From JAEUIT01 sp044220875 (lineage in GTDB: Bacteria > Planctomycetota > Phycisphaerae > Phycisphaerales > SM1A02), in assembly GCA_044220875.1 (NCBI GenBank), contig JBGAQH010000001.1, positions 434,001 to 498,000 of the forward strand: 64,000 nt of DNA, given 5' to 3'. The position numbers were made by a program, and so were the translations under genes. Shown piece by piece: positions 34,304 through 43,670 of this stretch. The notes under the pieces were generated by a model. The model was not told where the DNA came from, did not search any database, and saw only the letters and a list, made by a program, of their open reading frames with translations. Position 1 is the first letter of the stretch. Every line of letters begins with the position of its first letter.

Positions 34304-35362
34304 ATGCTGCCCGTCGCCATGATCGTTCTCGTCGCGTCGCTGACCCAAGCGCCGACGGCTCCCGCGCCGCAAGCCCAAGCGGTCGATCGGGCGGCGGCGC
34401 CGGACGCGTCGAAGGCCATGGCCGCCGCAGCGAGCGAACTGTTAGCCGCCCTGCCCGGCGAGCAGCGGACGAAGGCGACGCGATCGTTCGATGATCCGCA
34501 GCGAACCGCCTGGTCCTATCTTCCCGGCGCGCGAACCGGCCTCTTCCTCTCCGAGATGAGCGAGGCGCAGAAGGCCCTGACGATGAAGCTCATCGAGAGC
34601 GCCCTCTCGGCCGACGGTGTCGAGCGAATTCGCCTCACTCGCGCCTGCGAGATCACCCGAAACGCACCGGCCACCTACGGCGCCGACCTCTACGCGATCC
34701 TCATCTTCGGCGATCCGGCCGATGCGACGAAGCCGTGGGGATGGCGCTTCGAGGGTCATCACATCGGGCTGCACTTCAGTTCGCTTGCGGGGGAGACGAC
34801 GACCACGCCGCTCTTCTTCGGCGCGTTTCCCGCGTCGCTGGCGAGCGGATCGGACAAGGGCAAGCGACCGCTCGGTGCGGTGCAGGACGCGGCGCTTGCG
34901 CTCCGCAGGAAGCTCTCGCCGGAGCAGGTCGCGATGGCCAAGGTCGGCGACGGCGCGCCCGCCGACGTGATCACCGGCCCGGGCCGCGAGGCGTCCTTCC
35001 GCGATGCGGCAACGCAAGGTGGCATCGCGATGCCCGACCTGACGGCCGAGGAGCGCGACCTCCTGTGGGCGCTGGTCGTCCGCCACGCGAGTGACTTGCG
35101 CGGCGAACTCGCCTCCGACGAACTCCGTCGCATCAAGGCCGCGGGCACGGAGCGCATCCGCTTCGGCTGGGCCGGCGAGCCCGAGCTCGCCAAGCCGCAC
35201 TACTACCGCATCGCGGGTCCCACCTTCGTCATCGAGTTCGACTGCACGCAGAATGACCCGAATCACGTCCATTGCGTCTGGAACGATCCCGACCGAAACT
35301 TTGGCGACGTGCTCAAGGCCCACCTCGCCAACGACCATGGCGCGACGCAACCGACCAAGTAG
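34304..35362 (+). CDS. DUF3500 family secreted protein
   Basis: The 352-residue protein has a short signal peptide (MLPVAMIVLVASLTQAPTAP) and an Ala/Pro-rich linker, then the DUF3500 pattern: SYLPGARTGLFLSEM, YAILIFGDP, WGWRFEGHHIGLHFS, AGPTFVIEFDCTQNDPNHVH and a C-terminal DPDRNFGDVLKAHLAN. The fold and role of DUF3500 are unknown; histidines in GHH and NHVH suggest metal binding. Only 22 nt separate it from the dockerin gene upstream. A GACGAT hexamer ends 6 nt before ATG 34304. Confidence in the family is good and in function low. Confidence 0.78.
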   Translation: MLPVAMIVLVASLTQAPTAPAPQAQAVDRAAAPDASKAMAAAASELLAALPGEQRTKATRSFDDPQRTAWSYLPGARTGLFLSEMSEAQKALTMKLIESALSADGVERIRLTRACEITRNAPATYGADLYAILIFGDPADATKPWGWRFEGHHIGLHFSSLAGETTTTPLFFGAFPASLASGSDKGKRPLGAVQDAALALRRKLSPEQVAMAKVGDGAPADVITGPGREASFRDAATQGGIAMPDLTAEERDLLWALVVRHASDLRGELASDELRRIKAAGTERIRFGWAGEPELAKPHYYRIAGPTFVIEFDCTQNDPNHVHCVWNDPDRNFGDVLKAHLANDHGATQPTK

Positions 35363-35371
35363 GCTATCGGC

Positions 35372-35881
35372 ATGGCTGAACCCGCTCGACCCACCGTGCC
35401 GCCGGCGACGCTGACGGAGTTGTTCGCGAAGGCCAACGCGATTGCGACGAGCGACGCCGCTGCCGCCGGCCCGCACTGGGGTGCGATGCACAAGCTCCTC
35501 CTGAAGGCCAAGGTAGCGCCCGCCGAAATCATGCCGCTGGTCGCAGGGCGCGATCAGGTGGGGCTCAATAGGCTGCTCGCGCGGCTTTCGGGTTCGCCGA
35601 TCCAGGAGGAACCGGCAGCACCGAAGGAACCAAAGCCGACCTTCGACCACGACACGCTTGCCCACGCGTTGAAGGCGTTTCGAACGCGCCTCAAGCTCAC
35701 GCGGCTTGATGCGGAGTCGCGGCTTGGCGTCGGACCGATGAGCGGCGGCAAAAAGCACGGGATCGACGCGATCATCCCGCCGCGGGAGATCCCCATCGCG
35801 GTGTGGGAGGCGCTCGCCGACGAGGGCAAGCTTCGACGATGCGGAGAGGGGTTCTACGGCCTCGCCGAAGAAGCAGGGTGA
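35372..35881 (+). CDS. Small conserved-looking hypothetical protein
   Basis: The 169-residue cytosolic protein has an Ala-rich helical N-terminus, a Pro-rich linker (EEPAAPKEPKPTF) and a C-terminal domain with AFRTRLKLTRLDAESRLG, HGIDAIIPPREIPIAVWEAL and GKLRRCGEGFYGL, which could be a winged-helix fold. No family is recognised. The TAG stop of the preceding gene is the first half of a TAGGCT hexamer that ends 6 nt before ATG 35372, so a leaderless message is plausible. Confidence 0.65.
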   Translation: MAEPARPTVPPATLTELFAKANAIATSDAAAAGPHWGAMHKLLLKAKVAPAEIMPLVAGRDQVGLNRLLARLSGSPIQEEPAAPKEPKPTFDHDTLAHALKAFRTRLKLTRLDAESRLGVGPMSGGKKHGIDAIIPPREIPIAVWEALADEGKLRRCGEGFYGLAEEAG

Positions 35882-36204
35882 GGAGCCCAGCCGGAAGGCC
35901 GGCCCGATGTCGGCCCGATGTGCAGCCAGAAGGCCCGCGTGAAGACCGGCAGGTCGCCGGGTCAGATATCCACATCGCGACTCGCGAAAAAACTGATTGC
36001 CACTTCGACCTGAAGCGCGGGGTGGCCCCTTGTCACGTGCTACCTTCGCACGACGTCGACGCCGGCTTGATTCGTTTGACGTGTTGGGGTGCGGCGCTGA
36101 CGTACGTCGGGCGGTTCGGCATCTTCGGCCTTGCTCTGGGCTGAGCGGTCCGTCGCGCCGTCCGAAGGCCCTCCCTCCTGGCGGCGCGGGTTTGCGCCGT
36201 CGCC
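35882..36204. other. 323-nt gap with no supported gene
   Basis: I see no convincing coding frame, terminator or repeat here. The first part (to about 35980) has simple GGCCCGATGT duplication (GCCCGATGTCGGCCCGATGT), and the middle is slightly AT-richer (GCGAAAAAACTGATTGCC). A promoter for the M61-like gene probably lies within. Confidence 0.5.
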
Positions 36205-37977
36205 ATGTCGCGTGGCTGCCTCTCTCGCAGTGCATCAATCACCATGATTCTCACAGCACTCTCCATGCTTCTCGCCGCGGCCGACCCGGCCGTCGACATC
36301 CGCTGCACGTTCGAGCGTGTGGATGCGACCACGGTTGCCGTCACGGTGTCGGCCCCGGTCGATCCCGACGGCACGACCGAGTGGCTCTTGCCCCCAAACT
36401 GGGCCGGGTCACCCGATCCGATCGCAACCATCGCCGATCCGGTCGCCACGGCGGGCGATGGATCTCCGCTGCTGGTCGAGCGGGTCCGCGGTGCGGGTGC
36501 GGCCACGCGTGATGGCGCGCCTCCAGACGACGTCCTCTGGCGCGTGCGGGCCCCGAGTGGCTCGATGTCCCTTCGCTACCTTCTCCACAGCGCCGCGCCG
36601 AAGTCCGAGGGGCGCGTCGGCAACGACTACGGAACGATCGTCGAGGACGATCTCTTCCGTCTGCACGGGCCGCTCGGGCTCGTGTTGCCCTCGACAGCGG
36701 GCGCGGACGAGCCGATTCGGGCCACCGTCGCGTGGAAGAACTTCGACCGCGATGGCATGCGTGCGGTTTCGTCACTTGGTCGCGGTGATCGCACCACGAC
36801 GACCACCCGCGAGTCCCTGCAGGCCGGACTGTTCATGGCCGGCCGGATCATCACCGCCGAACAGCCGGTTCCCGGCGGCATGCTCTGTGTTGCCGTGCAT
36901 GGGCCATGGTCGTTCAGTGCCGAGGAGTTCGCTGTGTTTGTCGCGCCGATCATCAGGGCCGAGCGCGACTTCTTCGCGGACACGAGCGAGCCCTTCTTCC
37001 TCGTCACGCTGCAGTCGAATCGCGCCGCTCCGACATCGGGGGGATTCTCCCTCGGCGGTACGGCATGCACGAACGCCTTCGCGCTCTACTGCATGTCGTC
37101 GATGTCGCTCGATGCCCGCTCACCGCACGCCCTCGAGGTGAAGAAGCTCCTCGCCCACGAGTACTTCCACACCTGGAATGGGCATGTGCTCGGCACCTCC
37201 GGACCCGAGGGGTCGGCCTACTGGTTCTCCGAGGGCTTCACCGACCACTTCGCCCGCCGGATCATGCGATCGGCGGGGCTCATCAACGACGCCGAGTACA
37301 CCGAGATCCTGAACCAGCAGGTTGGCCGGTACATGGAGAGCCCGCTGCGCGGGGCGCGCAACGACGTGATCGTCGAGCGGTTCTGGACAGACCGCGCGGC
37401 GTCGGAGCTGCCGTACCTGCGAGGCGATCTCATCGCCACGCTGGTGAACGAGGAGATCCTGCGGAAGAGCAACGGGTCGCGGTCGATCGACGACGTCATG
37501 CGCACGTTCGTCACTCGGGCTCGCGACGAGCGATGGCGGCCTGACAGCGAGGCGCTCCTGGCCGCCCTCACCGAGGCGACGTCGCCCGCGTGGGGCACCT
37601 TCCTTCGCGCGGCGATCGTCGACGGTACGCCCATCGAGCTTCCCAGGACCTTGACCAGCCCCCTTCGCCTCTCGCTCACCGAGGCGATTTCCCAGTCGTT
37701 CGATCCCGGCTTCGACGTTGACGCATCTCGAGCCAGCGGCGTCGTCACCGGGCTCCACGAGGGGAGCGGGGCAGCGAAGGCCGGGCTGCGCGAGGGGATG
37801 AAGCTCAAGGGATTCTCAATCGAACCGAGTACGTCCGGCGGGCCGCCGAAGGGCTTTGTCGCGGCGTTCGACGGAGCGCAGGTCAGGGAATTCTCCTATG
37901 AGGCGGTCAGCGCACCGCAACGTCGGCCCAGCTACCGGCCGTCACTGCCGGCGGGCCAGAAGCCCCCGGGCACGTGA
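36205..37977 (+). CDS. Secreted M61-like aminopeptidase with PDZ domain
   Basis: The 590-residue protein has a signal peptide, a beta-rich N-terminal domain, and the gluzincin zinc site LLAHEYFHTWNGH (HExxH near 317-321) with the third ligand in YWFSEGFTDHF, as in glycyl aminopeptidase (M61). A C-terminal PDZ (GVVTGLHEGSGAAKAGLREG) matches the family order. It would trim peptides in the periplasm. Two starts are possible: ATG 36205 and ATG 36244, both without Shine-Dalgarno; the longer one gives a fuller signal n-region. Confidence 0.85.
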   Translation: MSRGCLSRSASITMILTALSMLLAAADPAVDIRCTFERVDATTVAVTVSAPVDPDGTTEWLLPPNWAGSPDPIATIADPVATAGDGSPLLVERVRGAGAATRDGAPPDDVLWRVRAPSGSMSLRYLLHSAAPKSEGRVGNDYGTIVEDDLFRLHGPLGLVLPSTAGADEPIRATVAWKNFDRDGMRAVSSLGRGDRTTTTTRESLQAGLFMAGRIITAEQPVPGGMLCVAVHGPWSFSAEEFAVFVAPIIRAERDFFADTSEPFFLVTLQSNRAAPTSGGFSLGGTACTNAFALYCMSSMSLDARSPHALEVKKLLAHEYFHTWNGHVLGTSGPEGSAYWFSEGFTDHFARRIMRSAGLINDAEYTEILNQQVGRYMESPLRGARNDVIVERFWTDRAASELPYLRGDLIATLVNEEILRKSNGSRSIDDVMRTFVTRARDERWRPDSEALLAALTEATSPAWGTFLRAAIVDGTPIELPRTLTSPLRLSLTEAISQSFDPGFDVDASRASGVVTGLHEGSGAAKAGLREGMKLKGFSIEPSTSGGPPKGFVAAFDGAQVREFSYEAVSAPQRRPSYRPSLPAGQKPPGT

Positions 37978-38091
37978 GCCGGCGAACGGTCGACACTTCG
38001 TTCCGCATCTTCCCGTTGGCGCCTTTCTTTGCCGCTGACCCGAAATCGGCGGGCCGCGTCCGTAGCAACTGTCAACCCCGGGAGGCATCGG

Positions 38092-40650
38092 ATGCGGCGA
38101 TCACATCGAGTCTTGGCTGCCCTTCTCGCAATTGGCCCTGCGTCATCATCGGCGCTCGCGGCGACGACGACGTGGACCAATCCCGCCGGTGGACTCTGGA
38201 CGGATGCCGGGAACTGGTCAAACGGGGTGCCCGGCACATCGGATCTCGCGGTCCTTCCGGGCATCGACGGCGATGGCTACGACATCACCATCACGGGCTC
38301 GATCAGCGCGGGCGTCCTGCAGGTTGGCGGAAACGGCGCCAATGTCCGGCTGGTCGGCACGGGGTCACTGACGGCATTCGGTGGCTGCTACGTCGGGCTG
38401 ACGGGTGGGGCGGTGCTGAGCCTGCGAGGCCCGACAATGCACGTCATCGGCTCGACGGCGGCGGGTGGCTCGGGCGGAAGCGCGTCTCTCGAGGTCAGGC
38501 AGGGGAGCACTCTCACGACCGGCGGGCTCACGCTGTCAGGCGGAAGCGGCGGCGCCGGCTCGTTGCTGGTTCAGGATCCGGGGTCCCTCCTCTTCGCCAC
38601 CGCCGGCGCATCGGTCGGCACCAGTGGAGTGGGGCTCCTGCAAGTCGATGAGGGGGCGACGTTCGCCGCAGCCGGGCTCACGTTGGGTTCCCAAGCAGCG
38701 ACCGTCATGACCCTGACGAATGGTCAGACCGCCCCAATCCAACTCTTCGGGCCGCTGCAACGAGGTGGCGCGCTGACGGTCATCCTCGGCGACGGATTCC
38801 AGCCCGTCGCACATGCCCAACTCCCGCTCATCACCTCGCAGGCACCAATGACGTCACAGTGGGGCGCCACCAATCTGCCGACGGTGTTCGGCGAGGCGAC
38901 GGCGCTCGTCCCGACGGCGCTTGGCGAGATGCTCGAGCTTCCCGATCCCTTCGTCGATCTCGTCGTCGTGCCCGACCCTGTCGTCGTGCCCGTCGGCTTT
39001 GCGGTCACATTCGACGTCTATCGCCGGCGGCTCTCGGGAGCGACCGATCTGCTGTGCTGCGACGGTGTGGGAGACCTACCGGTCAGCGTCAGTGAATATC
39101 CGTCCGGGCCCGGCGATTTCGGACTCGCGTCGACGATGCCGCTGACCATCGTTGGAATCCTGAGCGGTGCGACAACCATGACGGTGAAGTACCCGAAACT
39201 CCAGGGATTCGCCTCGGTGATGGTCGAACCAAGCGAGCCATCCAACGTCGAACGCATCAGCGTGACGGCACTCGGGACCCAATCGTCCGTCGACACCCCG
39301 CCGCTCTCGCCAGCGCTCGCATTCAACACGCTCCGTACGACGCCCGGCGGCCGATACGTGCTGTTCACCGCCTGCGCTCCCGAGTTCCTCCCGCAGCCGG
39401 CCAACGGACCCTGCCAGCTCTACCTCAAGGACCGGGTGCTCGGGACCCTGGAGGTCGTCAGTCGCGGGCCAGACGGAGCTCCGGCATCGGGGGGCACGCC
39501 CCTTGGCGCGGACATGTCCGAGGACGGGCGATTCGTGGTCTTCTCGATGGCCGCGCCGAACTTCCTTCCGGGCGATCCGTCGATCGCACAGATTTGGCTG
39601 CGGGATCGGCTCGTCGGCACGACCGAGCTCGTGACGGGAGAGCTTGGACCGAGCACGCCGCCGCACGGCAACCAGGGTTCCTACGCGCCGCGAATCACCC
39701 CAGACGCCCACTACGTCGTCTTCGCAACCGATGCCACGAATCTGGCGGGGTTCGACAACAACGGGACGAAGCGGGACATCCTCCGCTGGGATCGACTCAC
39801 CGATCAGACGGAGTGGGTCAGCAAGGGAGGCGACGGCCTCGCCCTCAACCTTCCGAGCAACAACCCTGCGTGCTCCGCCGACGGCCGGTACGTAGCCTTC
39901 GCAAGTGCGGCACCGAACGTCGCTCCCGAGGGTCTCCCGATCCTGTCGCGCATCTACGTGAAGGACATGGTCTCGGGCGAGCTGACCCTCGAGAGCGTGG
40001 CCTCCGACGGTGCGGTCGCCAACGGCACCTCTGACCGCCCCGCCTTGTCGCACACCGGCCGGACGCTCGCATTTGATTCGCTCGCGACGAATCTCGGTCC
40101 CGGCGCCTCGAGTGCCGGGCGAGTCTGGGTTCGCGATCGCGCGGCAAAGACGACCACGATCGTGGATGTCTCGCAGGGTCCCGAGGGGGTACCGGGTACC
40201 AGCAGCGCTCCGGCGCTGAGCGGCGACGGACGCTTCGTGGCCCTTGTCGCGAAGCCGCTCAACAACCCCGACTTCCCACTCGTCGACACCGCTGTCTTTC
40301 GCGTCGATCTCCTCGGCGGCGACGTCCAGCGCGTCGCTCGCGGCGGCACCGGTGCGCCGCTCGCCGATTGCTTCGGAGGAACGGCCATCAGCGACGATGG
40401 GAAGACCGTGCTCTTCGCCTCCGCCGCGAGCGACCTGGTCCCCTTTGACACGAACGGCGCGCTCGACGTCTTCGCGTTCGCGATCGCTGCACTGCCCGGC
40501 GATCTCGATGGCGACGGCTCCGTCGGGGCCGCGGACCTCGCCACACTGCTGGGTCAATGGGGCCAGAGCGGCGGCCCCGCTGACCTCGATGGCGACGGCG
40601 TCGTCGGATCGGGCGATTTGGCGATGCTCCTCGGAGCGTGGACGGCCTGA
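38092..40650 (+). CDS. Large secreted protein, paralogue of 31888-34281, with dockerin
   Basis: The 852-residue protein shares the order of its neighbour: signal peptide (MRRSHRVLAALLAIGPASSS), TTTWTNPAGGLWTDAGNWSNG start, Gly-rich beta-helix-like stretch (SGGSASLEVRQGSTLTTGGL), then WD40-like blades (MSEDGRFVVFSM, ITPDAHYVVFAT, LSGDGRFVALVA, ISDDGKTVLFAS). It ends with a dockerin (DLDGDGSVGAADLATLLG and DLDGDGVVGSGDLAMLLG). GGGAGG lies 6 nt before ATG 38092. The two paralogues flank the DUF3500, hypothetical and M61-like genes, consistent with an old tandem duplication. Confidence 0.8.
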   Translation: MRRSHRVLAALLAIGPASSSALAATTTWTNPAGGLWTDAGNWSNGVPGTSDLAVLPGIDGDGYDITITGSISAGVLQVGGNGANVRLVGTGSLTAFGGCYVGLTGGAVLSLRGPTMHVIGSTAAGGSGGSASLEVRQGSTLTTGGLTLSGGSGGAGSLLVQDPGSLLFATAGASVGTSGVGLLQVDEGATFAAAGLTLGSQAATVMTLTNGQTAPIQLFGPLQRGGALTVILGDGFQPVAHAQLPLITSQAPMTSQWGATNLPTVFGEATALVPTALGEMLELPDPFVDLVVVPDPVVVPVGFAVTFDVYRRRLSGATDLLCCDGVGDLPVSVSEYPSGPGDFGLASTMPLTIVGILSGATTMTVKYPKLQGFASVMVEPSEPSNVERISVTALGTQSSVDTPPLSPALAFNTLRTTPGGRYVLFTACAPEFLPQPANGPCQLYLKDRVLGTLEVVSRGPDGAPASGGTPLGADMSEDGRFVVFSMAAPNFLPGDPSIAQIWLRDRLVGTTELVTGELGPSTPPHGNQGSYAPRITPDAHYVVFATDATNLAGFDNNGTKRDILRWDRLTDQTEWVSKGGDGLALNLPSNNPACSADGRYVAFASAAPNVAPEGLPILSRIYVKDMVSGELTLESVASDGAVANGTSDRPALSHTGRTLAFDSLATNLGPGASSAGRVWVRDRAAKTTTIVDVSQGPEGVPGTSSAPALSGDGRFVALVAKPLNNPDFPLVDTAVFRVDLLGGDVQRVARGGTGAPLADCFGGTAISDDGKTVLFASAASDLVPFDTNGALDVFAFAIAALPGDLDGDGSVGAADLATLLGQWGQSGGPADLDGDGVVGSGDLAMLLGAWTA

Positions 40651-40676
40651 CGACGTCGCGCGTCGCCATGCCCGCG

Positions 40677-41216
40677 TCACCAGGTGATCGTCGCGCTCGC
40701 CGCGGGTGTGCTCCCGTCGGTCCCGTACAGGACGACCTTCAGGTTCACCTTGCTGCCGCGGACCGGCGGCGTTGTCCATGTGGGGGTGAGATCGAAGCGG
40801 TACGTGTCGGTCACCGTGTCGAAACGCTGTGAGTGGGTCTCTGCGGTTCGGACGTCGATCTTCCAGCGCTGCGTGGTCGGTACGGCGTCGTCCGCTTCGA
40901 CCGACACCACAAAGATCCCCACCGCTCGAGTCGGCTCCCCGGTCGCGTCCATGGCCTCGACCCGGATCTCGACGGTGGGGGCCGTCTCGGGATCCGCGGC
41001 ACCATCCGTGCGAGCAAGCCGAGTGAGCGGCAGAATCCGAATCGCCGTTGGCCAGAAGGGCCACGCGCCTCGGTTCTCGCTCGATCCGAGCTCGATCTGC
41101 TCATCGTCGGCGAGTCGGCTGATCTCGCCCTGCTGGAACCCGCAGCCCCCCAACGACACCGCCACCCACGACACCCCCCCCAAAGTGAGCAGGGTTCGGA
41201 TGGGTGACCATGACAT
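40677..41216 (-). CDS. Lipoprotein of unknown function
   Basis: The 179-residue protein has a lipoprotein signal peptide: MSWSPIRTLLTLGGVSWVAV followed by the lipobox SLGGC. The mature part has a beta-sandwich look (PTVEIRVEAMD, RAVGIFVVSVEAD, TDTYRFDLTP, KVNLKVVLYG) suggesting an Ig- or C2-like domain anchored in the outer membrane. No family is recognised. ATG 41216 fits the lipobox; the upstream frame contributes nothing. It lies 54 nt after the following small gene on the same strand. Confidence 0.72.
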   Translation of the reverse strand: MSWSPIRTLLTLGGVSWVAVSLGGCGFQQGEISRLADDEQIELGSSENRGAWPFWPTAIRILPLTRLARTDGAADPETAPTVEIRVEAMDATGEPTRAVGIFVVSVEADDAVPTTQRWKIDVRTAETHSQRFDTVTDTYRFDLTPTWTTPPVRGSKVNLKVVLYGTDGSTPAASATITW

Positions 41217-41270
41217 CAGGTTCGCTCCACGCGCTCGGCCTGCTCCGACACTCGTGCCTCGGCACATCGC

Positions 41271-41543
41271 TTAGGCGGACGGGAGGTCCTGGATGACGCT
41301 GTACCGATCGAGGTTGAGCGTCACAAGCTCGCCATCGTCCTTGCGAACCTCCAGGCGATCAAGCCAGAGCTTGTCCTGGTGGGCATGGGCGAACCACGAG
41401 CCGGTCTTGGCCTGGCGGTAGCGGACGACGACGCCTTCGACCGTCGTGGTCCAGACGCCCTCGACGTGCGGGACTTGCTGGGTCACCCGAATGCGGGTTC
41501 CCGGCTGGAACGCTGGCTGATACGAGAGAGTCTCAATCGACAT
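41271..41543 (-). CDS. Small SH3-like hypothetical protein
   Basis: The 90-residue protein is beta-rich (TRIRVTQQVPHVEGVWTTTV ... GVVVRYRQAKTGSWFAH), reminiscent of small KOW/SH3-like barrels. It is soluble with no signal. TATACT on the minus strand (41554-41559) ends 10 nt before ATG 41543 and matches the -10 consensus in five of six bases. The gene likely forms a unit with the lipoprotein downstream. Function is unknown. Confidence 0.65.
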   Translation of the reverse strand: MSIETLSYQPAFQPGTRIRVTQQVPHVEGVWTTTVEGVVVRYRQAKTGSWFAHAHQDKLWLDRLEVRKDDGELVTLNLDRYSVIQDLPSA

Positions 41544-41583
41544 ACGCGAAGGGAGTATAGCGAGAGGTCGGCCTCACTCCGGC

Positions 41584-42852
41584 TCACTCGAACCGCATCG
41601 GCTTCGGCCCGATGGTGAACGCGCTCCGCGTCGCACGCCACGCCGGACTGAAGAGGGTCTTGATCGACCGGTTCAGGCTCTCAAGGCTGATTCCGTCGAC
41701 CTCCGCCGCCAGTTCGGTGAGGGATCGGACCCGCCCAAGGCGGTAGAAGTCCCCAGCCGCCGATGCTGCCCGCGCCGAGGTGCTTTCCCCGCTCATCACC
41801 AACCGGCTCTTGTAGCCGACCACCGCACGGTGGAACTCGTCGGCGTCGACGCCCGCCTCGAATCGCTCGACCTCCCGCGCGATGCAGTCAATGGTGTCCT
41901 GTGCTCGCTCGTGGGTGCTTCCCGCGTAGATCGACATCATGCCGCGGTCACGGCCGCCGGCGTAGCTCGCCCCGACCGAGTAGCAGAGCCCGCGCTTCTC
42001 TCGCACCTCGTTGAAGAGTCGGCAGGAGGTGTCGCCCCCGAGAATTCGCGTGGCGATCCGGAACGGCGTCGCAAGTTCATCGCCCTCGGGCGGTGCCTTG
42101 AAGCCCATCGCGATATGGGTCTGGCTCGACTTGCTCTCCTCGTGGCCGATGCCGCCGATCGATGGCCGCACCTCCTTCGGGTCGGGCGTCGATCCGGACC
42201 AACCGCTGAGCTCTCGATCGAGCACCGAGGCGATGGCATCGCCATCCACGGCGCCGGCGATCGCCAGGATCGCCCCGCCCGGACGGGCTCGCGTCGACCA
42301 CGCCCGACGGAGGTCGGCGATCGTCGCCTTCTCCAGGGCCTGTCGGTTGCCGTAACCGGTGCGGTTGAAGGGCGCGGGAAGATGGCGCTCGCGAAGCCGG
42401 AGCATCACGAGCTGCTGAGGGTCGTCATCAAGTCCATCGAGCTGCTGAAGGCACAGGCTCCGCACAGCATCGAGATGGTCCTCGGGGAGCATCGGAGCCC
42501 GGACGATCGAGACCAGGATCGGAAGGGCATCGACGACGCGAGCGCCGAGCATCGTCGACGAGAGCTGAAGGTGGACCGCACCCGGGGTCGTCGCTCGCTG
42601 AACGCCGAGGCGATCGAGCGCGTCGCTCAGGCCACGGCTATCCCGTCCGCCGGCACCGCGCAACACCAGCTCCGACAGGAGAACGGCCAGACCATCGCCG
42701 GCCGTGCCCTCGGGGTCGGCCGCGTTGCCGACCGGAAGGAGCCAACAGACCGCGGCCGACTGAGCCGTATCCGAGCGCTCCACCAGGAGCGGCATGCCGC
42801 ATCGCAGGCGATACACACGGGCGGTTTCGGACGGTGAGGCGGTGGCGGGCAT
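41584..42852 (-). CDS. M16-like peptidase subunit without the zinc motif
   Basis: The 422-residue cytosolic or periplasmic-side protein resembles an insulinase/mitochondrial processing peptidase half: N-terminal VYRLRCGMPLLVERS, then ... GLAVLLSELVLRG where the zinc site HxxEH should be, and a C-terminal domain with CRLFNEVREKRGLCYSVGASY that retains the Arg and Tyr of the substrate-binding subunit. It is therefore the catalytically silent partner type. No HxxEH-bearing partner is visible nearby. The start ATG 42852 lacks an obvious Shine-Dalgarno; no signal peptide is clear. Confidence 0.82.
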   Translation of the reverse strand: MPATASPSETARVYRLRCGMPLLVERSDTAQSAAVCWLLPVGNAADPEGTAGDGLAVLLSELVLRGAGGRDSRGLSDALDRLGVQRATTPGAVHLQLSSTMLGARVVDALPILVSIVRAPMLPEDHLDAVRSLCLQQLDGLDDDPQQLVMLRLRERHLPAPFNRTGYGNRQALEKATIADLRRAWSTRARPGGAILAIAGAVDGDAIASVLDRELSGWSGSTPDPKEVRPSIGGIGHEESKSSQTHIAMGFKAPPEGDELATPFRIATRILGGDTSCRLFNEVREKRGLCYSVGASYAGGRDRGMMSIYAGSTHERAQDTIDCIAREVERFEAGVDADEFHRAVVGYKSRLVMSGESTSARAASAAGDFYRLGRVRSLTELAAEVDGISLESLNRSIKTLFSPAWRATRSAFTIGPKPMRFE

Positions 42853-43105
42853 TCCGTGCACGATACGTCGTTTCGGGCGTCCCCATCGTGCCCGGGCGAG
42901 GTGCGGGTGATCCCGACCCCGCGATCCAAGCTCGAACGCCCGTCCAACCGCTGCGGTTGTGAAGCTGTGCGGCCTCGGAGAGGCGTGCCGATCGCTCCTT
43001 TTGCGGTCACCCCGGGATAGCCCCAAATGGCCAATGGGGCGGGAGTAGGGGATGGAACGGCCCGATCGGTTGGGGAGGTCAATCGGAGGCGAAGGACCAC
43101 AAACA

Positions 43106-43648
43106 ATGGCGCATCGGGCACCTCGCTGGTTTCCTCGGCTCAACCGTGAATTCGCTCGGCACCTGTTCTTCGACGCGATGATCCTCGTCGGCGGAGCGGT
43201 CCTCGCGTACATCGTGGTCGACTACCGGCATCGCGTCGCACAGGACTCGCTCTCGCTCGACGCGACGCGCAGTGCCGTTCGGCTCATGCAGGCCAATGTC
43301 GACCTCCATACGGCCATCGAGCGGGGCTCGCTTGAGAGCATTGCCTTTCCGCCCGAGATCCAGACGATCTGGTTCGACGAGGAGGTCCCGCGGAATCACC
43401 TTCTCAGCGGCAATCGGCCATGGGTCGAGATCGCGGCGCCGGACGAGGTTGGCCTTCGACACCCGCGCGATCCGACCGTCGAGGGCGGTCAGCATGCCAT
43501 GTTCTGGTACAACCCCGCGCTCGGTGTGGTGAGGGCTCGCGTCCCGCGCACCCTGGCCGATTCAGACGCGTTGGCCCTCTACAACGAGGTCAACGGCTCG
43601 CGGCTTCGCGAGCTCACGGTCTTCGCCGGCAGCGACGAACGCGAGTGA
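43106..43648 (+). CDS. Single-pass membrane protein, pilin-like layout
   Basis: The 180-residue protein has an Arg-rich start, one hydrophobic helix (LFFDAMILVGGAVLAYIVV) and an extracellular part that begins as a long helix and then has WVEIAAPDEVGL and HAMFWYNPALGVVRARVP beta stretches. This resembles pseudopilins in layout but lacks the prepilin Gly-Phe-Thr-Leu-x-Glu site, so it is better called a unique envelope protein. AAGGA 9 nt upstream favours ATG 43106 over ATG 43052. It diverges from the M16-like gene. Confidence 0.6.
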   Translation: MAHRAPRWFPRLNREFARHLFFDAMILVGGAVLAYIVVDYRHRVAQDSLSLDATRSAVRLMQANVDLHTAIERGSLESIAFPPEIQTIWFDEEVPRNHLLSGNRPWVEIAAPDEVGLRHPRDPTVEGGQHAMFWYNPALGVVRARVPRTLADSDALALYNEVNGSRLRELTVFAGSDERE

Positions 43649-43670
43649 TCGGCACGTCCCCGGGGCCCGC

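Noticed and set aside
36033..36506. Antisense frame opposite the M61-like gene start
   Set aside because: It is a mirror of coding sequence with no motif and no ribosome site.
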